From Reticulitermes speratus (lineage: Eukaryota; Arthropoda; Insecta; Blattodea; Rhinotermitidae), in NCBI GenBank assembly GCA_021186555.1, contig JAJKFL010000011.1, forward strand, positions 37,962,594-38,026,593: a DNA stretch of 64,000 bases, read 5' to 3'. Numbering within the stretch: the first letter of the stretch is position 1; each line of letters begins with the position of its first letter. Shown here in pieces: positions 45,196 to 55,910 of the stretch. The notes beneath the pieces were generated by a model that had not been told where the DNA came from, did no database searches, and worked only from the letters and a program-made list of their open reading frames with translations. Position numbers and translations under genes: made by a program.

Positions 45196-45827
45196 GAGTT
45201 CTCCACAGGGTGCGATCTAGTGCTTCCTCTTTCAATTTCCAGTATCTTCTCTTTTCCTTAAGGTCATCCAGTAGCTGCTTACGCCTTCTCCCTCGTCTTC
45301 CCGTCACTTCTATCCTTCCCTCTAACTTTCCTTCAATCACCTGTTTCAGAAGGCAGTTTCTACGCAAGATGTGACCAATCCAGTTAGCCTTTCTTCTTTT
45401 TATTGCATGTACGATATTCCTCTCCTCCTTGACTCTGTGTAATACTTCTTCATTTCTCACACGATCGGTCCAACTGATCTTCTCCATTCTTCTCCAGCAC
45501 CACATATCAAACTTTCCAGATACTTCTGATCTACTTTCCCAAGTGTCCACGTTTCAGCACCACACAAAGCTACGCTCCAAATGTAGCACTTTACTAGTTT
45601 CTTACTTAAATTTAAGTCCAGTTTGCTGATAAAAGATTCTTCTTTGTTGAGTGCTGCTTTTGCCATGGCAATTCTGTATTTAATTTCACGTGTACATCTT
45701 GCATCATTTGTTATCATGCAACCCAAATAATTGAAATATTCCACATTCTCCAATTGCTTTTGATCTATCATAATTTTATTCGGGATGGTTGCCTTGAGAT
45801 CCTCATTACCCAAAGTGTTGTATGGAT
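45196..45827 (-). mobile_element. LINE-A reverse-transcriptase C-terminus, one frameshift
   Basis: Two overlapping minus frames together give N-V-E-Y-F-N-Y-L-G-C-M-I-T-N-D, L-N-L-S-K-K-L-V-K-C-Y-I-W-S, C-G-A-E-T-W-T, then R-V-R-N-E-E-V-L-H and the same tail as at 3221. One base is missing in the CAAACT run near 45509-45512, so the frame shifts in the middle. 5'-truncated and without the catalytic domain. Its last codons continue directly into the 39-bp array. Confidence 0.88.
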
Positions 45828-46012
45828 GATCAAATAAAGAAGAATGAGATGGGCTGGTATGTGGCACGCATGGGGGGAGGATAAATATGTACAGGATTTT
45901 GGTAAGAAAATTTGAAGGACAGAGACAGTCTGGAATACTTACGTAGATGGGACGGTAATGTTAGAATTGATCTTAAAGAAATTGGTTGTGGGGCATGTAG
46001 TGTATTAATATG
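45828..46012 (+). mobile_element. LINE-B 3' region, left half of a split copy
   Basis: Matches LINE-B from the M-R-W-A-G-type segment to the K-E-I-G-C-G region, then stops at TGTATTAATATG. The sequence resumes at 47314 after the foldback element. Confidence 0.75.
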
Positions 46013-46047
46013 ATGAATTGTAAAATGTTCTGACGACGGTAGTAACA
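46013..46047. other. 35 bp between target site and foldback
   Basis: Unmatched sequence left of the terminal repeat. It may be part of the inserted element or a second event. Confidence 0.4.
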
Positions 46048-46098
46048 TTGAGAGCTAATTGGTTTGTGGACTTTGTGCATCGTCCGGAAAATATTAAA

Positions 46099-46141
46099 TC
46101 ACGACGTTTCGGAAGCTGGATCTGCTTCTGTCCTCAGGTGA
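46099..46141 (-). ncRNA. Hammerhead-like ribozyme, left arm
   Basis: Stem I UCAC/GUGA, core CUGAGGA, stem II GAAGC/GCUUC after one A-C mismatch, GAAAC GUC. Stem III is the palindrome ACGU. Confidence 0.5.
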
Positions 46142-46164
46142 AGGGGGAGGGAGACACCTATACT

Positions 46165-47170
46165 GGTGTTGGGTCCAATAGATAGAGCTAACCCTCAATT
46201 ACAGGACCTTCTGTTGGGTCCCTTAGATAGAGCTAACCTCAATGATTGGACCTTATGTTGGGTCCCTTATGGACAGAGCTAACCTTAATCACTGGACCTT
46301 CTCTTGGGTCCCTTAAAGCTAACCTAATCACTGGACCTTCTGTTGGGTTTCCTTACTGGACCTTCTGTTGGGTCCTTAAAGCTAACCTCAATTACTGGAC
46401 CTTCTGTTGGGTCCCTTAGATAGAGCTAACCTCAATGATTTGGACCTTATGTTGGGTCCCTTAGATAATGAGCTAACCTTAATCACTGGACCTTCTGTTG
46501 GGTTCCTTAAGATAGAGCTAAACTTAATCACTGGACCTTCTGTTGGGTCCCTTAGAAGAGCTAACCTTAATCACTGGACCTTCTGTTGGGTTCCTTAGAT
46601 AAGCTAACCTCAATCACTGGACCTTCTGTTGGGTCCCTTAGATAGAGCTAACCTCAATCACTGGACCTTCTGTTGGGTCCCTTAAAGCTAACCTCAATCA
46701 CTGGACCTTCTGTTGGGTCCCTTAAAGCTAACCTCAATCACTGGACCTTCTGTTGGGTCCCTTAAAGAGGTAACCTCAATCACTGGACCTTCTGTTGGGT
46801 CCTCTTAGATAAAGCTAACCTCAATCACTGGACCTTCTGTTGGGTCCCTTAAAAGCTAACCTCAATCACTGGACCTTCTGTTGGGTCCCTTAAAGCTAAC
46901 CTCAATCACTGGACCTTCTGTTGGGTCTCTTAGATAAAGCTAACCTCAATCATTGGACCTTCTGTTGGGTCCTTAGATAAAGCTAACCTCAATCACTGGA
47001 CCTTCTGTTGGGTCCCTTAAAGACTAACCTCAATCACTGGACCTTCTGTTGGGTCCCTTAATAGAGCTAACCTCAATCACTGGACCTTCTGTTGGGTCCC
47101 TTAAAGCTAACCTCAATCACTGGACCTTCTGTTGGGTCCCCTTAGATAAGCTAACCTCAATCACTGGACC
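46165..47170. repeat. About 44-bp tandem array, about 24 copies
   Basis: The unit contains GGACCTTCTGTTGGGTCCCT then TAGATAGAGCTAACCTCAATCACT. The GATAGA part is missing in many units, so lengths run from 38 to 45 bp. The last unit runs into an inverted piece (GCTAGCTCTATCTAAGGGAC) belonging to the right arm. Confidence 0.93.
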
Positions 47171-47221
47171 AGGCTAGCTCTATCTAAGGGACCCAACACA
47201 GTAGGTGTCTCCCTCCCTCCT

Positions 47222-47263
47222 TCACCTGAGGACGGATCAGATCCAGCTTCCGAAACGTCGTGA
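47222..47263 (+). ncRNA. Hammerhead-like ribozyme, right arm
   Basis: Stem I UCAC/GUGA, core CUGAGGA, GAAAC GUC as in the left arm. Stem II is weaker (GGAUC against CUUCC). Confidence 0.4.
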
Positions 47264-47313
47264 TTTTAGATTTCCGTACGATGGACAAAGTCCAGAAACC
47301 AATTAGCTCTCAA

Positions 47314-47425
47314 TGTATTAATATGGCTTGGCGGGCTGTTGTGAATACGGCGATGAACCTTCGTCTGCAATAAAATGCTGGGAATTGCTTGACTAGCCGA
47401 AGAGCTGTTAGTTCCTCGTGTCATG
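47314..47425 (+). mobile_element. LINE-B 3' end, right half of the split copy
   Basis: Starts with the duplicated TGTATTAATATG, then GGCGGGCTGTTGTGAATACG and the usual M-N-L-R-type tail and stop. Continuous in sequence with 45828-46012 once the foldback is removed. Confidence 0.75.
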
Positions 47426-47757
47426 TTCTGTGAGCAGTCGGCTGTTTCCGTGATAATGACGCCGTGCCAATTTGTAATTAGTCTTACAAGTGGTTGCGGA
47501 AACCGAGTGTGAAGGGTCATGGTAATTTGCTGGCAGTTAGAGCATGTGGTGCGTATTGTTACCATTGTTATGCACCTTTCATATGGTATTGAGACGCGGA
47601 GCGTGGGTCGCTAGTGAAAGTGTCACGGTCCGCTGATAGTTTCAAAACTCGCCTGCAGCAGTTGTGGTGCGCTGTGCGACCTAGCAGCTGGTATTTAGAT
47701 CAGAGGGAGATGATTTGTTGTTGCATAACCTGTAGGTGTCGGGATATCGGGAGCTAG
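47426..47757. other. Unassigned sequence
   Basis: No feature recognised. Confidence 0.35.
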
Positions 47758-48793
47758 TTATCCCCTCGAAAGCCCAGTGGTTACTATATGTACCGCTATG
47801 TTTAACATTCAACAATTCTACGTTCTGCCCACACAGTGTATTTATGTGTTTTGTGTGGATCTCAGAACAAACAGCGATTATTTCACTGTACAGCATTAAC
47901 TGACTGGTTTGTATAACTGAGACGGAGTTTGTTTACTGCGTGGTACGGACTGTATTTATGTGTTTTGTGTGGATCTCAGAACAAACAGCGATTATTTCAC
48001 TGTACAACATTAACTGACTGGTTTGTATAACTGAGACGGAGTGTGTTTACTGCGCGGTACGGACTGTATTTATGTGTTTTGTGTGGATCTCAGAACAAAC
48101 AGCGATTATTTCACTGTACAACATTAACTGACTGGTTTGTATAACTGAGACGGAGTGTGTTTACTGCGCGGTACGGACTGTATTATGTGTTTTGTGTGGA
48201 TCTCAGAACAAACAGCGATTATTTCACTGTACAACATTAACTGACTGGTTTGTATAACTGAGACGGAGTGTGTTTACTGCGCGGTACGGACTGTATTTAT
48301 GTGTTTTGTGTGGATCTCAGAACAAACAGCGATTATTTCACTGTACAACATTAACTGACTGGTTTGTATAACTGAGACGGAGTGTGTTTACTGCGCGGTA
48401 CGGACTGTATTTATGTGTTTTGTGTGGATCTCAGAACAAACAGCGATTATTTCACTGTACAACATTAACTGACTGGTTTGTATAAGTGAGACGGAGTGTG
48501 TTTACTGCGCGGTACGGACTGTATTTATGTGTTTTGTGTGGATCTCAGAACAAACAGCGATTATTTCACTGTACAGCATTAACTGACTGGTTTGTATAAC
48601 TGAGACGTAGTGTGTTTACTGCGCGGTACGGACTGTATTAATGTGTTTTGTGTGGATCTCAGAACAAACAGCGATTATTTCACTGTACAGCATTAACTGA
48701 CTGGTTTGTATAACTGAGACGGAGTGTGTTTACTGCGCGGTACGGACTGGGTCTTTATATGTACTTCAGGTTAATATTAGTCTGTGAGGTTTA
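47758..48793. mobile_element. TR114 element copy 4, reversed, about 8 units
   Basis: Opposite orientation to copies 1-3. The left end is TTATCCCCTCGAAAGCCCAG and the right end is worn (GTCTGTGAGGTTTAC). Confidence 0.7.
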
Positions 48794-48815
48794 CAATAAA
48801 ACTTTACTCAGTTAA

Positions 48816-49163
48816 CCCTCTAAAGTCCAGTGGTAACTATATGTACCATCAGTTTAACATTCACAAATTCTACGTTCTGCCCACACAGTGTATTTATGTG
48901 TTTTGTGTGGATCTCAGAACAAACAGCGATTATTTCACTTACAACATTAACTGACTGGTTTGTATAACTGAGACGGAGTGTGTTTACTGCGCGGTACGGA
49001 CTGTATTTATGTGTTTTGTGTGGATCTCAGAACAAACAGCGATTATTTCACTGTACAGCATTAACTGACTGGTTTGTATAACTGAGACGGAGTGTGTTTA
49101 CTGCGCGGTACGGACTGAGTATTTAAGTACGGTTCAGACTAATCTTAGTTTTTAAAGTGTTTA
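48816..49163. mobile_element. TR114 element copy 5, reversed, about 2 units
   Basis: A TTAA at 48812-48815 precedes CCCTCTAAAGTCCAGTGG. Two 114-bp units follow, then the unique end up to TTTTTAAAGTG. At about 350 bp it shows the element in near-minimal form. Confidence 0.7.
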
Positions 49164-49331
49164 TCCACTTAAGATACTCGAAGGCTACACTTTAGTCCAG
49201 GTTGTCCCTTTTATCGTGTCCCAGAGTCTCGACAGCTGTCGGTGCAAGTACGGACTTCTATATTACCAGCAGTGGTATGTCAGTGTTCCTGATGAACATA
49301 AGTAGACTATACCTTATTGTGGTTTTATTGG

Positions 49332-49475
49332 CGTTGCATGTAGCACGCATGGAAGATATAATTAATTTTGTTGCATAACCTGAAGGGAAGTAACTGCTTC
49401 GAAGATCAGATGTAATTGGGAGGATAATGCTGCAAGTGACCGCAGACAGTGCGGCTGGAGCTCGTGGCAGGCTGG
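49332..49475 (+). mobile_element. LINE-B fragment
   Basis: CATGTAGCACGCATGGAAGA and AATTGGGAGGATAATGCTGC match the LINE-B C-terminal region. It may be the left part of the copy resumed at 49885, split by the SINE. Confidence 0.5.
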
Positions 49476-49495
49476 AGGTTCGGGTTTTGTACAGT

Positions 49496-49754
49496 AAAAG
49501 GTAGGCCCAGAGGGGGAGTAGAGGTATAGCTCTACTCTTTCTTTAACCCTGGCACTAGATGAGGGTGGGTGGTCAACTCCACGCCCCGGCCGCTTTACCC
49601 CCGGGAAAGAGACCCGGTACCCATCGTACAGGAGGCTGGGTACGCCTCAGGGCCGTTCTGGACGGGTGCTGAAAATCTCGCCCACACCGGGGTTCGATCC
49701 CCGGACCGTCCAGCACGTAGCGAGTCGCTATACCGACTGAGCTATCGCGGCCCA
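49496..49754 (-). mobile_element. tRNA-derived SINE, family A
   Basis: Same head and body as 2316-2601; the 3' end is slightly shorter. Followed by a TAA tract at 49791-49829. Confidence 0.85.
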
Positions 49755-49790
49755 CACTTTGTGCGCTACAGATCGGAACTTTCATGGACC

Positions 49791-49829
<39 letters not shown>
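49791..49829. repeat. (TAA)n microsatellite
   Basis: About 12 trinucleotide copies. Confidence 0.95.
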
Positions 49830-49830
<1 letters not shown>

Positions 49831-49884
49831 GAAGATATGCAGTGCAAGATGCGTATTTGCAATAGTAAAACTTCCACATAAGTT

Positions 49885-49985
49885 TTGCGGAGGGCAGTTA
49901 ACAGGCTCGGGATCGTGTGTCCAGTGGTGGGCTTTTGTGTTAGCGGTGTTGAACGTTTGTGTTCTGCTACCTGGCAGTTAAGACA
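49885..49985 (+). mobile_element. LINE-B 3' tail
   Basis: Closest to the 135-bp array units at 26997-27995 (GGGATCGTGTGTCCAGTGGT, then GTTAGCGGTGTTGAACG), so it belongs to the same LINE-B subfamily. Confidence 0.65.
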
Positions 49986-50249
49986 CGTTTGTTCCACACC
50001 GAACTCCGTGCATTAGTGCGACGATAAATGTGTACAGTGCAGCATTCCTTGTCGCCGTCTGTTTTGGTGTGACGCATGCGCAGTATATATCGCACGTGAT
50101 GCCAGCTGTTGAGCACGAACTTACGTGAAGTGTTGTAGGTGTGAGGCTGCGGCTGTTATGACCATCATGATTAGAGGAATAAATTGGTGTCACTGAGGTA
50201 CGTTGTGAGGTGTGGATATGACGCCTCCATCTTCAAAGGCAAGCAGTTC

Positions 50250-50312
50250 TTTCACCTTGAAGACAGAGGCACTAATATCGTTCGAAACGTCGGTAACCAC
50301 TCACCCAACGGC
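50250..50312 (+). ncRNA. Degenerate hammerhead-like arm
   Basis: CUUGAAGA, a poor stem II, then CGAAAC GUCGG. Solitary; the C of the core is displaced. Confidence 0.25.
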
Positions 50313-50357
50313 ACGGCGTCATATCCCAGATATTTTGTATCTGCAGTAACACGGATA

Positions 50358-50480
50358 TGCTGGACAGGGATCTAGTGGCAGGCTTTTGTGAACACGTTAA
50401 TGAACCTTCGGTTTACGTACAAAGCTGGGAATTTCATGAGTTGCTAAGCGACTGTTAGCTTCTCGAGGATGCTCGTTGGA
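50358..50480 (+). mobile_element. LINE-B 3' tail
   Basis: Includes TGAACACGTTAATGAACCTT and AAGCTGGGAATTTCATGAGT, the usual LINE-B ending. Confidence 0.65.
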
Positions 50481-50530
50481 GAGTGCTTGTTACCGTAGCT
50501 GGAAGAGTGTTATGGTGACTGAGAAAACCG

Positions 50531-50706
50531 TTCTTCTGGGATGTGACTTTGCGTCACGAGGTAATCGGATTCGACGTTTCGAAGGAACCTACTGCTTTCA
50601 TCTTCAAGGGTCATTAACTTTTGGAAGGTTGTGAGGTGAAGGAATTACGTTTGTTCGAAACGTCGGTATCCGATTTCTTCATGACGCACCGTCACGCCGT
50701 ATAAAC
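50531..50706. mobile_element. Foldback element
   Basis: Arms of about 70 bp (GTGACTTTGCGTCACGAGGT facing CATGACGCACCGTCAC). Both contain GAAACGTCG; the cores are CUUGAAGA or lost. Confidence 0.65.
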
Positions 50707-50808
50707 GGTTTTCGTTGTCTTTATGACGCTTTTGTTACTAACCATGTGACGCCAAGGGGCGCGTCGTTCTGTGAGACCAGCTCAGGCTTCTATTCATTGC
50801 GTACTGAG

Positions 50809-50915
50809 GGTAAAGCGGCCGGGGATTGAAGCTGACCATTCACCCCCTCCATCTAGTTCCGAGGTTAAGAATGAGTGGAGCCATACCTACACTCCACGTT
50901 GTCCTCATGGCATGC
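50809..50915 (+). mobile_element. SINE family A, 3' fragment
   Basis: AAGCGGCCGGGGATTGAAGC, CCATCTAGTTCCGAGGTTAA and a diverged CCTACACTCC match the body of the family A SINEs. The tRNA head is absent. Confidence 0.55.
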
Positions 50916-51551
50916 ACAGGGACTCCGCCGTGCTTATCGATTCCGTACGTTTTGTTGCGTCATTAATGCTGGTTTGGGAGGGAAAGAGACGTGGTCTTCT
51001 GAGCATTAAACGAATTTGTAGCTGTGTGTGTCGTCGTCTGCTTTAACCTACAATACTGTATTTTCTGTCACCAGAGTGAATCTGTTTGGATTCTTACATA
51101 AACGCAGCTCATCAGGCGTTGTGTTTTTCAGTCTTTTCACTAATATTATTTTCATTTTTCCCCTATTTATAACTTTTGGTTCACATACTCATTTTAGTTA
51201 AATTGGTTATCGGAACAATTTTTGTAATTTTTTCCTTGTGTACTGTAAATACTGTAAATTGTAATCTTCAAGAAATTAATAAAAAAAAATAAAGTCACAT
51301 TATTGCCCTAAACAGTATTTACCGGTCGGTCTGTGTAATGTTGGTGCGGTGTGTTCACTTTGAGGTGGGAACCGAGTTGGTAGCTGCCTGGGCTGCTCTC
51401 TGCGCCCTGTATGTAATTCTCCTTAAGCTTTGCATCATAGTCTGGCATTGACAAGTTCCGATTGTGTAATGTTTGTTGCATTGAGGTCAGCAGATAGTGT
51501 CGGCACGCTCGCGATATGTTACAGTGTGTGGCATGGCGTGCTGATGTGTGA
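50916..51551. other. Unassigned sequence with a possible retroelement 3' end
   Basis: AAATTAATAAAAAAAAATAAAG at 51267-51292 looks like the A-rich tail of a retrotransposed sequence on the plus strand; the sequence before it is AT-rich and not recognised. Confidence 0.35.
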
Positions 51552-54500
51552 TACAGGGTGATGAGTAGCTGTGATACAGGGTGATGAGAGCTGTGATACA
51601 GGGTGATGAGAGCTGTGATACAGGTGATGAGAGCTGTGATACAGGGTGATGAGAGCTGTGATACAGGTGATGAGAGCTGTGATACAGGGTGATGAGAGCT
51701 GTGATACAGGGTGAATGAGAGCTGTGATACAGGGTGATGAGAGCTGTGATACAGGGTGATGAGAGCTGTGATACAGGGTGATGAGAGCTGTGATACAGGG
51801 TGATGAGAGCTGTGATACAGGGTGATGAGAGCTGTGATACAGGGTGATGAGAGCTGTGATACAGGGTGATGAGAGCTGTGATACAGGGTGATGAGAGCTG
51901 TGATACAGGGTGATGAGAGCTGTGATACAGGGTGATGAGAGCTGTGATACAGGGTGATGAGAGCTGTGATACAGGGTGATGAGAGCTGTGATACAGGGTG
52001 ATGAGAGCTGTGATACAGGGTGATGAGAGCTGTGATACAGGGTGATGAACTGATAAGGAGAGCTGTGATACAGGGTGATGAGAGCTGTGATACAGTGATG
52101 AGAGCTGTGATACAGGTGATGAGAGCTGTGATACAGGGTGATGAGAGCTGTGATACAGGGTGATGAGAGCTGTGATACAGGGTGATGAGAGCTGTGATAC
52201 AGGGTGATGAGAGCTGTGATACAGGGTGATGAGAGCTGTGATACAGGGTGATGAGAGCTGTGATACAGGGTGATGAGAGCTGTGATACAGGGTGATGAGA
52301 GCTGTGATACAGGTGAGAGAGCTGTGATACAGGGTGATGAGAGCTGTGATACAGGGATTGAATGAGAGCTGTGATACAGGGTGATGAGAGCTGTGATACA
52401 GGGTGAATGAGAGCTGTGATACAGTGAGAGACTGTGATACTAGGTGATAGCAGTGTGATAAGTGATGAGAGCTGTGATACAGAGTGAATGAGAGCTGTGA
52501 TACAGGGTGATGAGAGCTGTGATACGTATGAGAGCTGGATACAGTGATGAAGCTGTGATACAGGATGATGAGAGCTGTGATACAGGGTGATGAGAGCTGT
52601 GATACAGGGATGAATGAGAGCTGTGATACAGGGTGATGAGAGCTGTGATACAGGGTGATGAGAGCTGTGATACAGGTGATGAGAGCTGTGATACAGGGTG
52701 ATGAGAGCTGTGATACAGGGTGATGAGAGCTGTGATACAGGGTGATGAGAGCTGTGATACAGGGTGATGAGAGCTGTGATACAGGGTGATGAGAGCTGTG
52801 ATACAGGTGATGAGAGCTGTGATACAGGGTGATGAGAGCTGTGATACAGGGTGATGAGAGCTGTGATACAGGTGATGAGAGCTGTGATACAGGATGAATG
52901 ATAGCTGTGATAACAGGTGAATGAGAGCTGTGTGATACAGGGTGAATGAGAGCTGTGATACAGGTGAATGAGAGCTGTGATACAGGGTGATGAGAGCTGT
53001 GATACAGGGATGGGCTGTGATACAGTGTGAGAGCTGTGATACAGGTGATGAGAGCTGTGATACAGGGTGATGAGAGCTGTGATACAGGGTGAATGAGAGC
53101 TGTGATACAGGGTGATGAGAGCTGTGATAAGGGTGATGAGAGCTGTGATACAGGGTGATGAGAGCTGTGATACAGGTGATGAGAGCTGTGATACAGGGTG
53201 ATGAGAGCTGTGATACAGGGTGAATGAGAGCTGTGATACAGGGTGATGAGAGCTGTGATACAGGGTGAATGAGAGCTGTGATACAGGTGATGAGAGCTGT
53301 GATACAGGGTGATGAGAGCTGTGATACAGGGTGAGCGTGATCAGTGATGAGCTGTGATACAGGGTGATGAGAGCTGTGATACAGGGTGAATGAGAGCTGT
53401 GATACAGGGTGATGAGAGCTGTGATACAGGGTGATGAGAGCTGTGATACAGGTGAATGAGAGCTGTGATACAGGGTGATGAGAGCTGTGATACAGGTGAA
53501 TGAGAGCTGTGATACAGGGTGATGAGAGCTGTGATACAGGTGATGAGAGCTGTGATACAGGGTGATGAGAGCTGTGATACAGGTGAATGAGAGCTGTGAT
53601 ACAGGGTGATGAGAGCTGTGATACAGGGTGATGAGAGCTGTGATACAGGGTGATGAGAGCTGTGATACAGGTGAATGAGAGCTGTGATACAGGGTGATGA
53701 GAGCTGTGATACAGGGTGAATGAGAGCTGTGATACAGGGTGATGAGAGCTGTGATACAGGGTGAATGAGAGCTGTGATACAGGATGAATGAGAGCTGTGA
53801 TACAGGGCGAATGAGAGCTGTGATACAGGGTGATGAGAGCTGTGATACAGGGTGATGAGAGCTGTGATACAGGGTGAATGAGATCTGTGATACAGAGTGA
53901 ATGAGAGCTGTGATACATGGTGAATGAGAGCTGTGATACAGGGTGAATGAGAGCTGTGATACAGGGTGAATGAGAGCTGTGATACAGGGTGAATGAGAGC
54001 TGTGATACAGGGTGATGAGAGCTGTGATACAGAGTGGATGAGAGCTTTGATACAGGGTGATGAGAGCTGTGATACAGGTGATGAGAGCTGTGATACAGGT
54101 GATGAGAGCTGTGATACAGGTGATGAGAGCTGTGATACAGGGTGATGAGAGCTGTGCTACAGGGTGATGAGAACCGTGATACAGGATGATGAGAGCCGTG
54201 ATACATGGTGAATGAGAGCTGTGATACATGGTGAATGAGAGCTGTGATACATGGTGATGAGAGCTGATACAGGGTGATGAGAGCTGTGATACAGGGTGAT
54301 GAGAGCTGTGATACATGGTGAATGAGAGCTGCGATACAGGGTGAATGAGAGCTGCGATACAGGGTGATGAGAGCTGTGATACAGGGTGAATGAGAGCTGT
54401 GATACAGGATGATGAGAGCTGTGATACAGGATGAATGAGAGCTGTGATACAGGGTGATGAGAGCTGTGATACAGGGTGATGAGAGCTGTGATACAGGGTG

Positions 54501-54710
54501 ATGAGAGCTGTGATACAGGGTGAATGAGAGCTGTGATACAGAGTGAATGAGAGCTGTGATACATGGTGAATGAGAGCTGTGATACAGGGTGAATGAGAGC
54601 TGTGATACAGGGTGAATGAGAGCTGTGATACAGGGTGATGAGAGCTGTGATACAGGGTGTATGAGAGCTTTGATACAGAGTGGATGAGAGCTGTGATACA
54701 GGGTGATGAG
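51552..54710. repeat. 22-bp tandem array, about 140 copies
   Basis: The unit is CAGGGTGATGAGAGCTGTGATA (22 bp), with common variants GTGAATGAG (23 bp) and CAGGTGATG (20 bp). Units with larger losses concentrate at 52300-53400. A 1002-codon minus frame runs through it and into flanking sequence; it is an artefact. Confidence 0.97.
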
Positions 54711-54734
54711 ACCGTCAGCTGTCGGAGCAGTGTC

Positions 54735-54957
54735 CGTCTTTACAAGCTGATAGTTCCTAACCTGCCCACTGCAGTCTGTTGAACCCGAAGATTCGTTACT
54801 GTGTTAAGAGCCCTGTGCTTGTTCTTATCCTGACCCGGATGACTCCAGTTCACGCCGTCCATCTATGCCTAGGTCTCCCAAATGTGCTCTTACTGTTCAG
54901 ATTTCCTTACTAAAACCGTGTATACATGTTTATGTTATACCATCCACATTCTTACAG
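54735..54957 (-). mobile_element. LINE-B 3' part of a split copy
   Basis: Reverse complement of the LINE-B tail (CCCGAAGATTCGTTACTGTG, CTTGTTCTTATCCTGACCCG) and the following upstream portion, interrupted by the element at 54962. Confidence 0.65.
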
Positions 54958-55004
54958 TTAATACATTAAATTACGCACTTAATAAAACATATTCAAAAGT
55001 ATAA

Positions 55005-55048
55005 AACTCCTACATGTTTCGGCACTGAGGTGCCATCATCAGAGAGTT
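55005..55048 (-). ncRNA. Hammerhead-like ribozyme, left arm
   Basis: Stem I AACUCU/GGAGUU (6 pairs with one G-U), core CUGAUGA, spacer U, stem II GGCAC/GUGCC with a 4-nt loop, GAAAC. Stem III is at most AC/GU around AU, then UA at the expected cleavage position. Confidence 0.55.
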
Positions 55049-55105
55049 ATCTGTACAGAGGAATACAAGGATAGCACGCTTATGTAGTTATACTTTTGTA
55101 CAGAT

Positions 55106-55149
55106 AACTCCCTGATGATGGCACCTCAGTGCCGAAACATGTAAGAGTT
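55106..55149 (+). ncRNA. Hammerhead-like ribozyme, right arm
   Basis: Same as the left arm; stem I keeps five pairs after a C-A mismatch beside the core. Stem II is perfect. Confidence 0.5.
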
Positions 55150-55191
55150 TTATACTTCTGAATGTATTTTATTAAGTGCACAATATATTAA

Positions 55192-55440
55192 CCCTCCATG
55201 CATGCCTCTTCTTCCCTCATACGTGCCACATGTCCTGCCCATCTAATCCTTCATTATTTGAAAAATCGAATATTTGTTGAGCCGTACAAATCATGAAGCT
55301 CCTCACTGTGTAATTTTCTCCAATCCCCTGTTACTCCTTCCCTCTTAGGCCTCAATATCTTCCTCAGCACCCTATTTTAAAACACCCTCAGCTTTTGGTA
55401 TTCCCTTAAGGTGACCAAGTTTCACACCCACATAAAACAA
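55192..55440 (-). mobile_element. LINE-B reverse-transcriptase part of the split copy
   Basis: The minus strand shows C-G-C-E-T-W-S, then frameshifted equivalents of the G-x-W-R-K-L and M-R-W segments. The 3' continuation is at 54735-54957. Confidence 0.7.
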
Positions 55441-55907
55441 CAGGTGATACTGTAGTCCTCTGTGTCTTAATGTTTATATTCTTACATAGCAAGCAGTACA
55501 AAACGTATGTGGGTTGTATAGTTACCGGTGGGGAGATGAACAGCTGTGCGGTTTGGTCCCTATAAAGGTACTTGTGCGACAGGGAAGGAATCTTGAACGG
55601 TTCGAACCTGGGAACGTCGGTAAAATAGCTAGTAAATTGGCATGACGTTGTCACGTAACAGCCACAAGGTAAACTTCGCGGCAGGTAAGCAGGTTGACGG
55701 AGATGTTTATTTGCGGAGTCCTGGGTTCCGTTCCAGTAGCGGCCTTAAGACCGATTTTATGTTACTTCCTAGACAATTACTTGATACGAATTTTACTTGG
55801 ATTCTAATTGATCAGTTTGTATGAAGTACTTAACTGTGCTTGGGGAGGTGAGGACTGTCAGTGGGACAGGAAGGTTACACAGCATGATGCCTGTACCCTC
55901 CTATACA
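55441..55907. other. Unassigned sequence
   Basis: A 60-codon frame at 55642-55824 has no recognisable motif. Confidence 0.35.
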
Positions 55908-55910
55908 TTA

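Larger units (their letters stand above)
46048..47313. mobile_element. Foldback element with ribozyme-like arms and an internal minisatellite
   Basis: The ends are inverted (TTGAGAGCTAATTGGTTT... and its complement), with arms of about 120 bp. The centre is a 44-bp tandem array. TGTATTAATATG is present at 46001-46012 and 47314-47325, a 12-bp target duplication, and the element splits a LINE-B copy. Each arm carries a hammerhead-like motif directed outward. No protein is encoded. Confidence 0.8.
54962..55187. mobile_element. 226-bp TTAA-flanked foldback with two ribozyme-like motifs
   Basis: TTAA at 54958-54961 and 55188-55191. Arms of about 100 bp are almost fully complementary around a centre of about 40 bp. 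Each arm contains one hammerhead-like motif, directed outward. Inserted within a LINE-B copy. Confidence 0.85.

Noticed and set aside
43245..45206. 653-codon arginine/lysine-rich protein
   Set aside because: The 39-bp LINE-A derived array in a non-LINE frame; in the LINE frame each unit contains a stop.
51308..54316. 1002-codon minus-strand open frame
   Set aside because: It is the 22-bp tandem array read through; unit lengths of 20-23 bp shift frames, there is no start context, and the sequence is only H-S-S-P-V-S-Q-L permutations.
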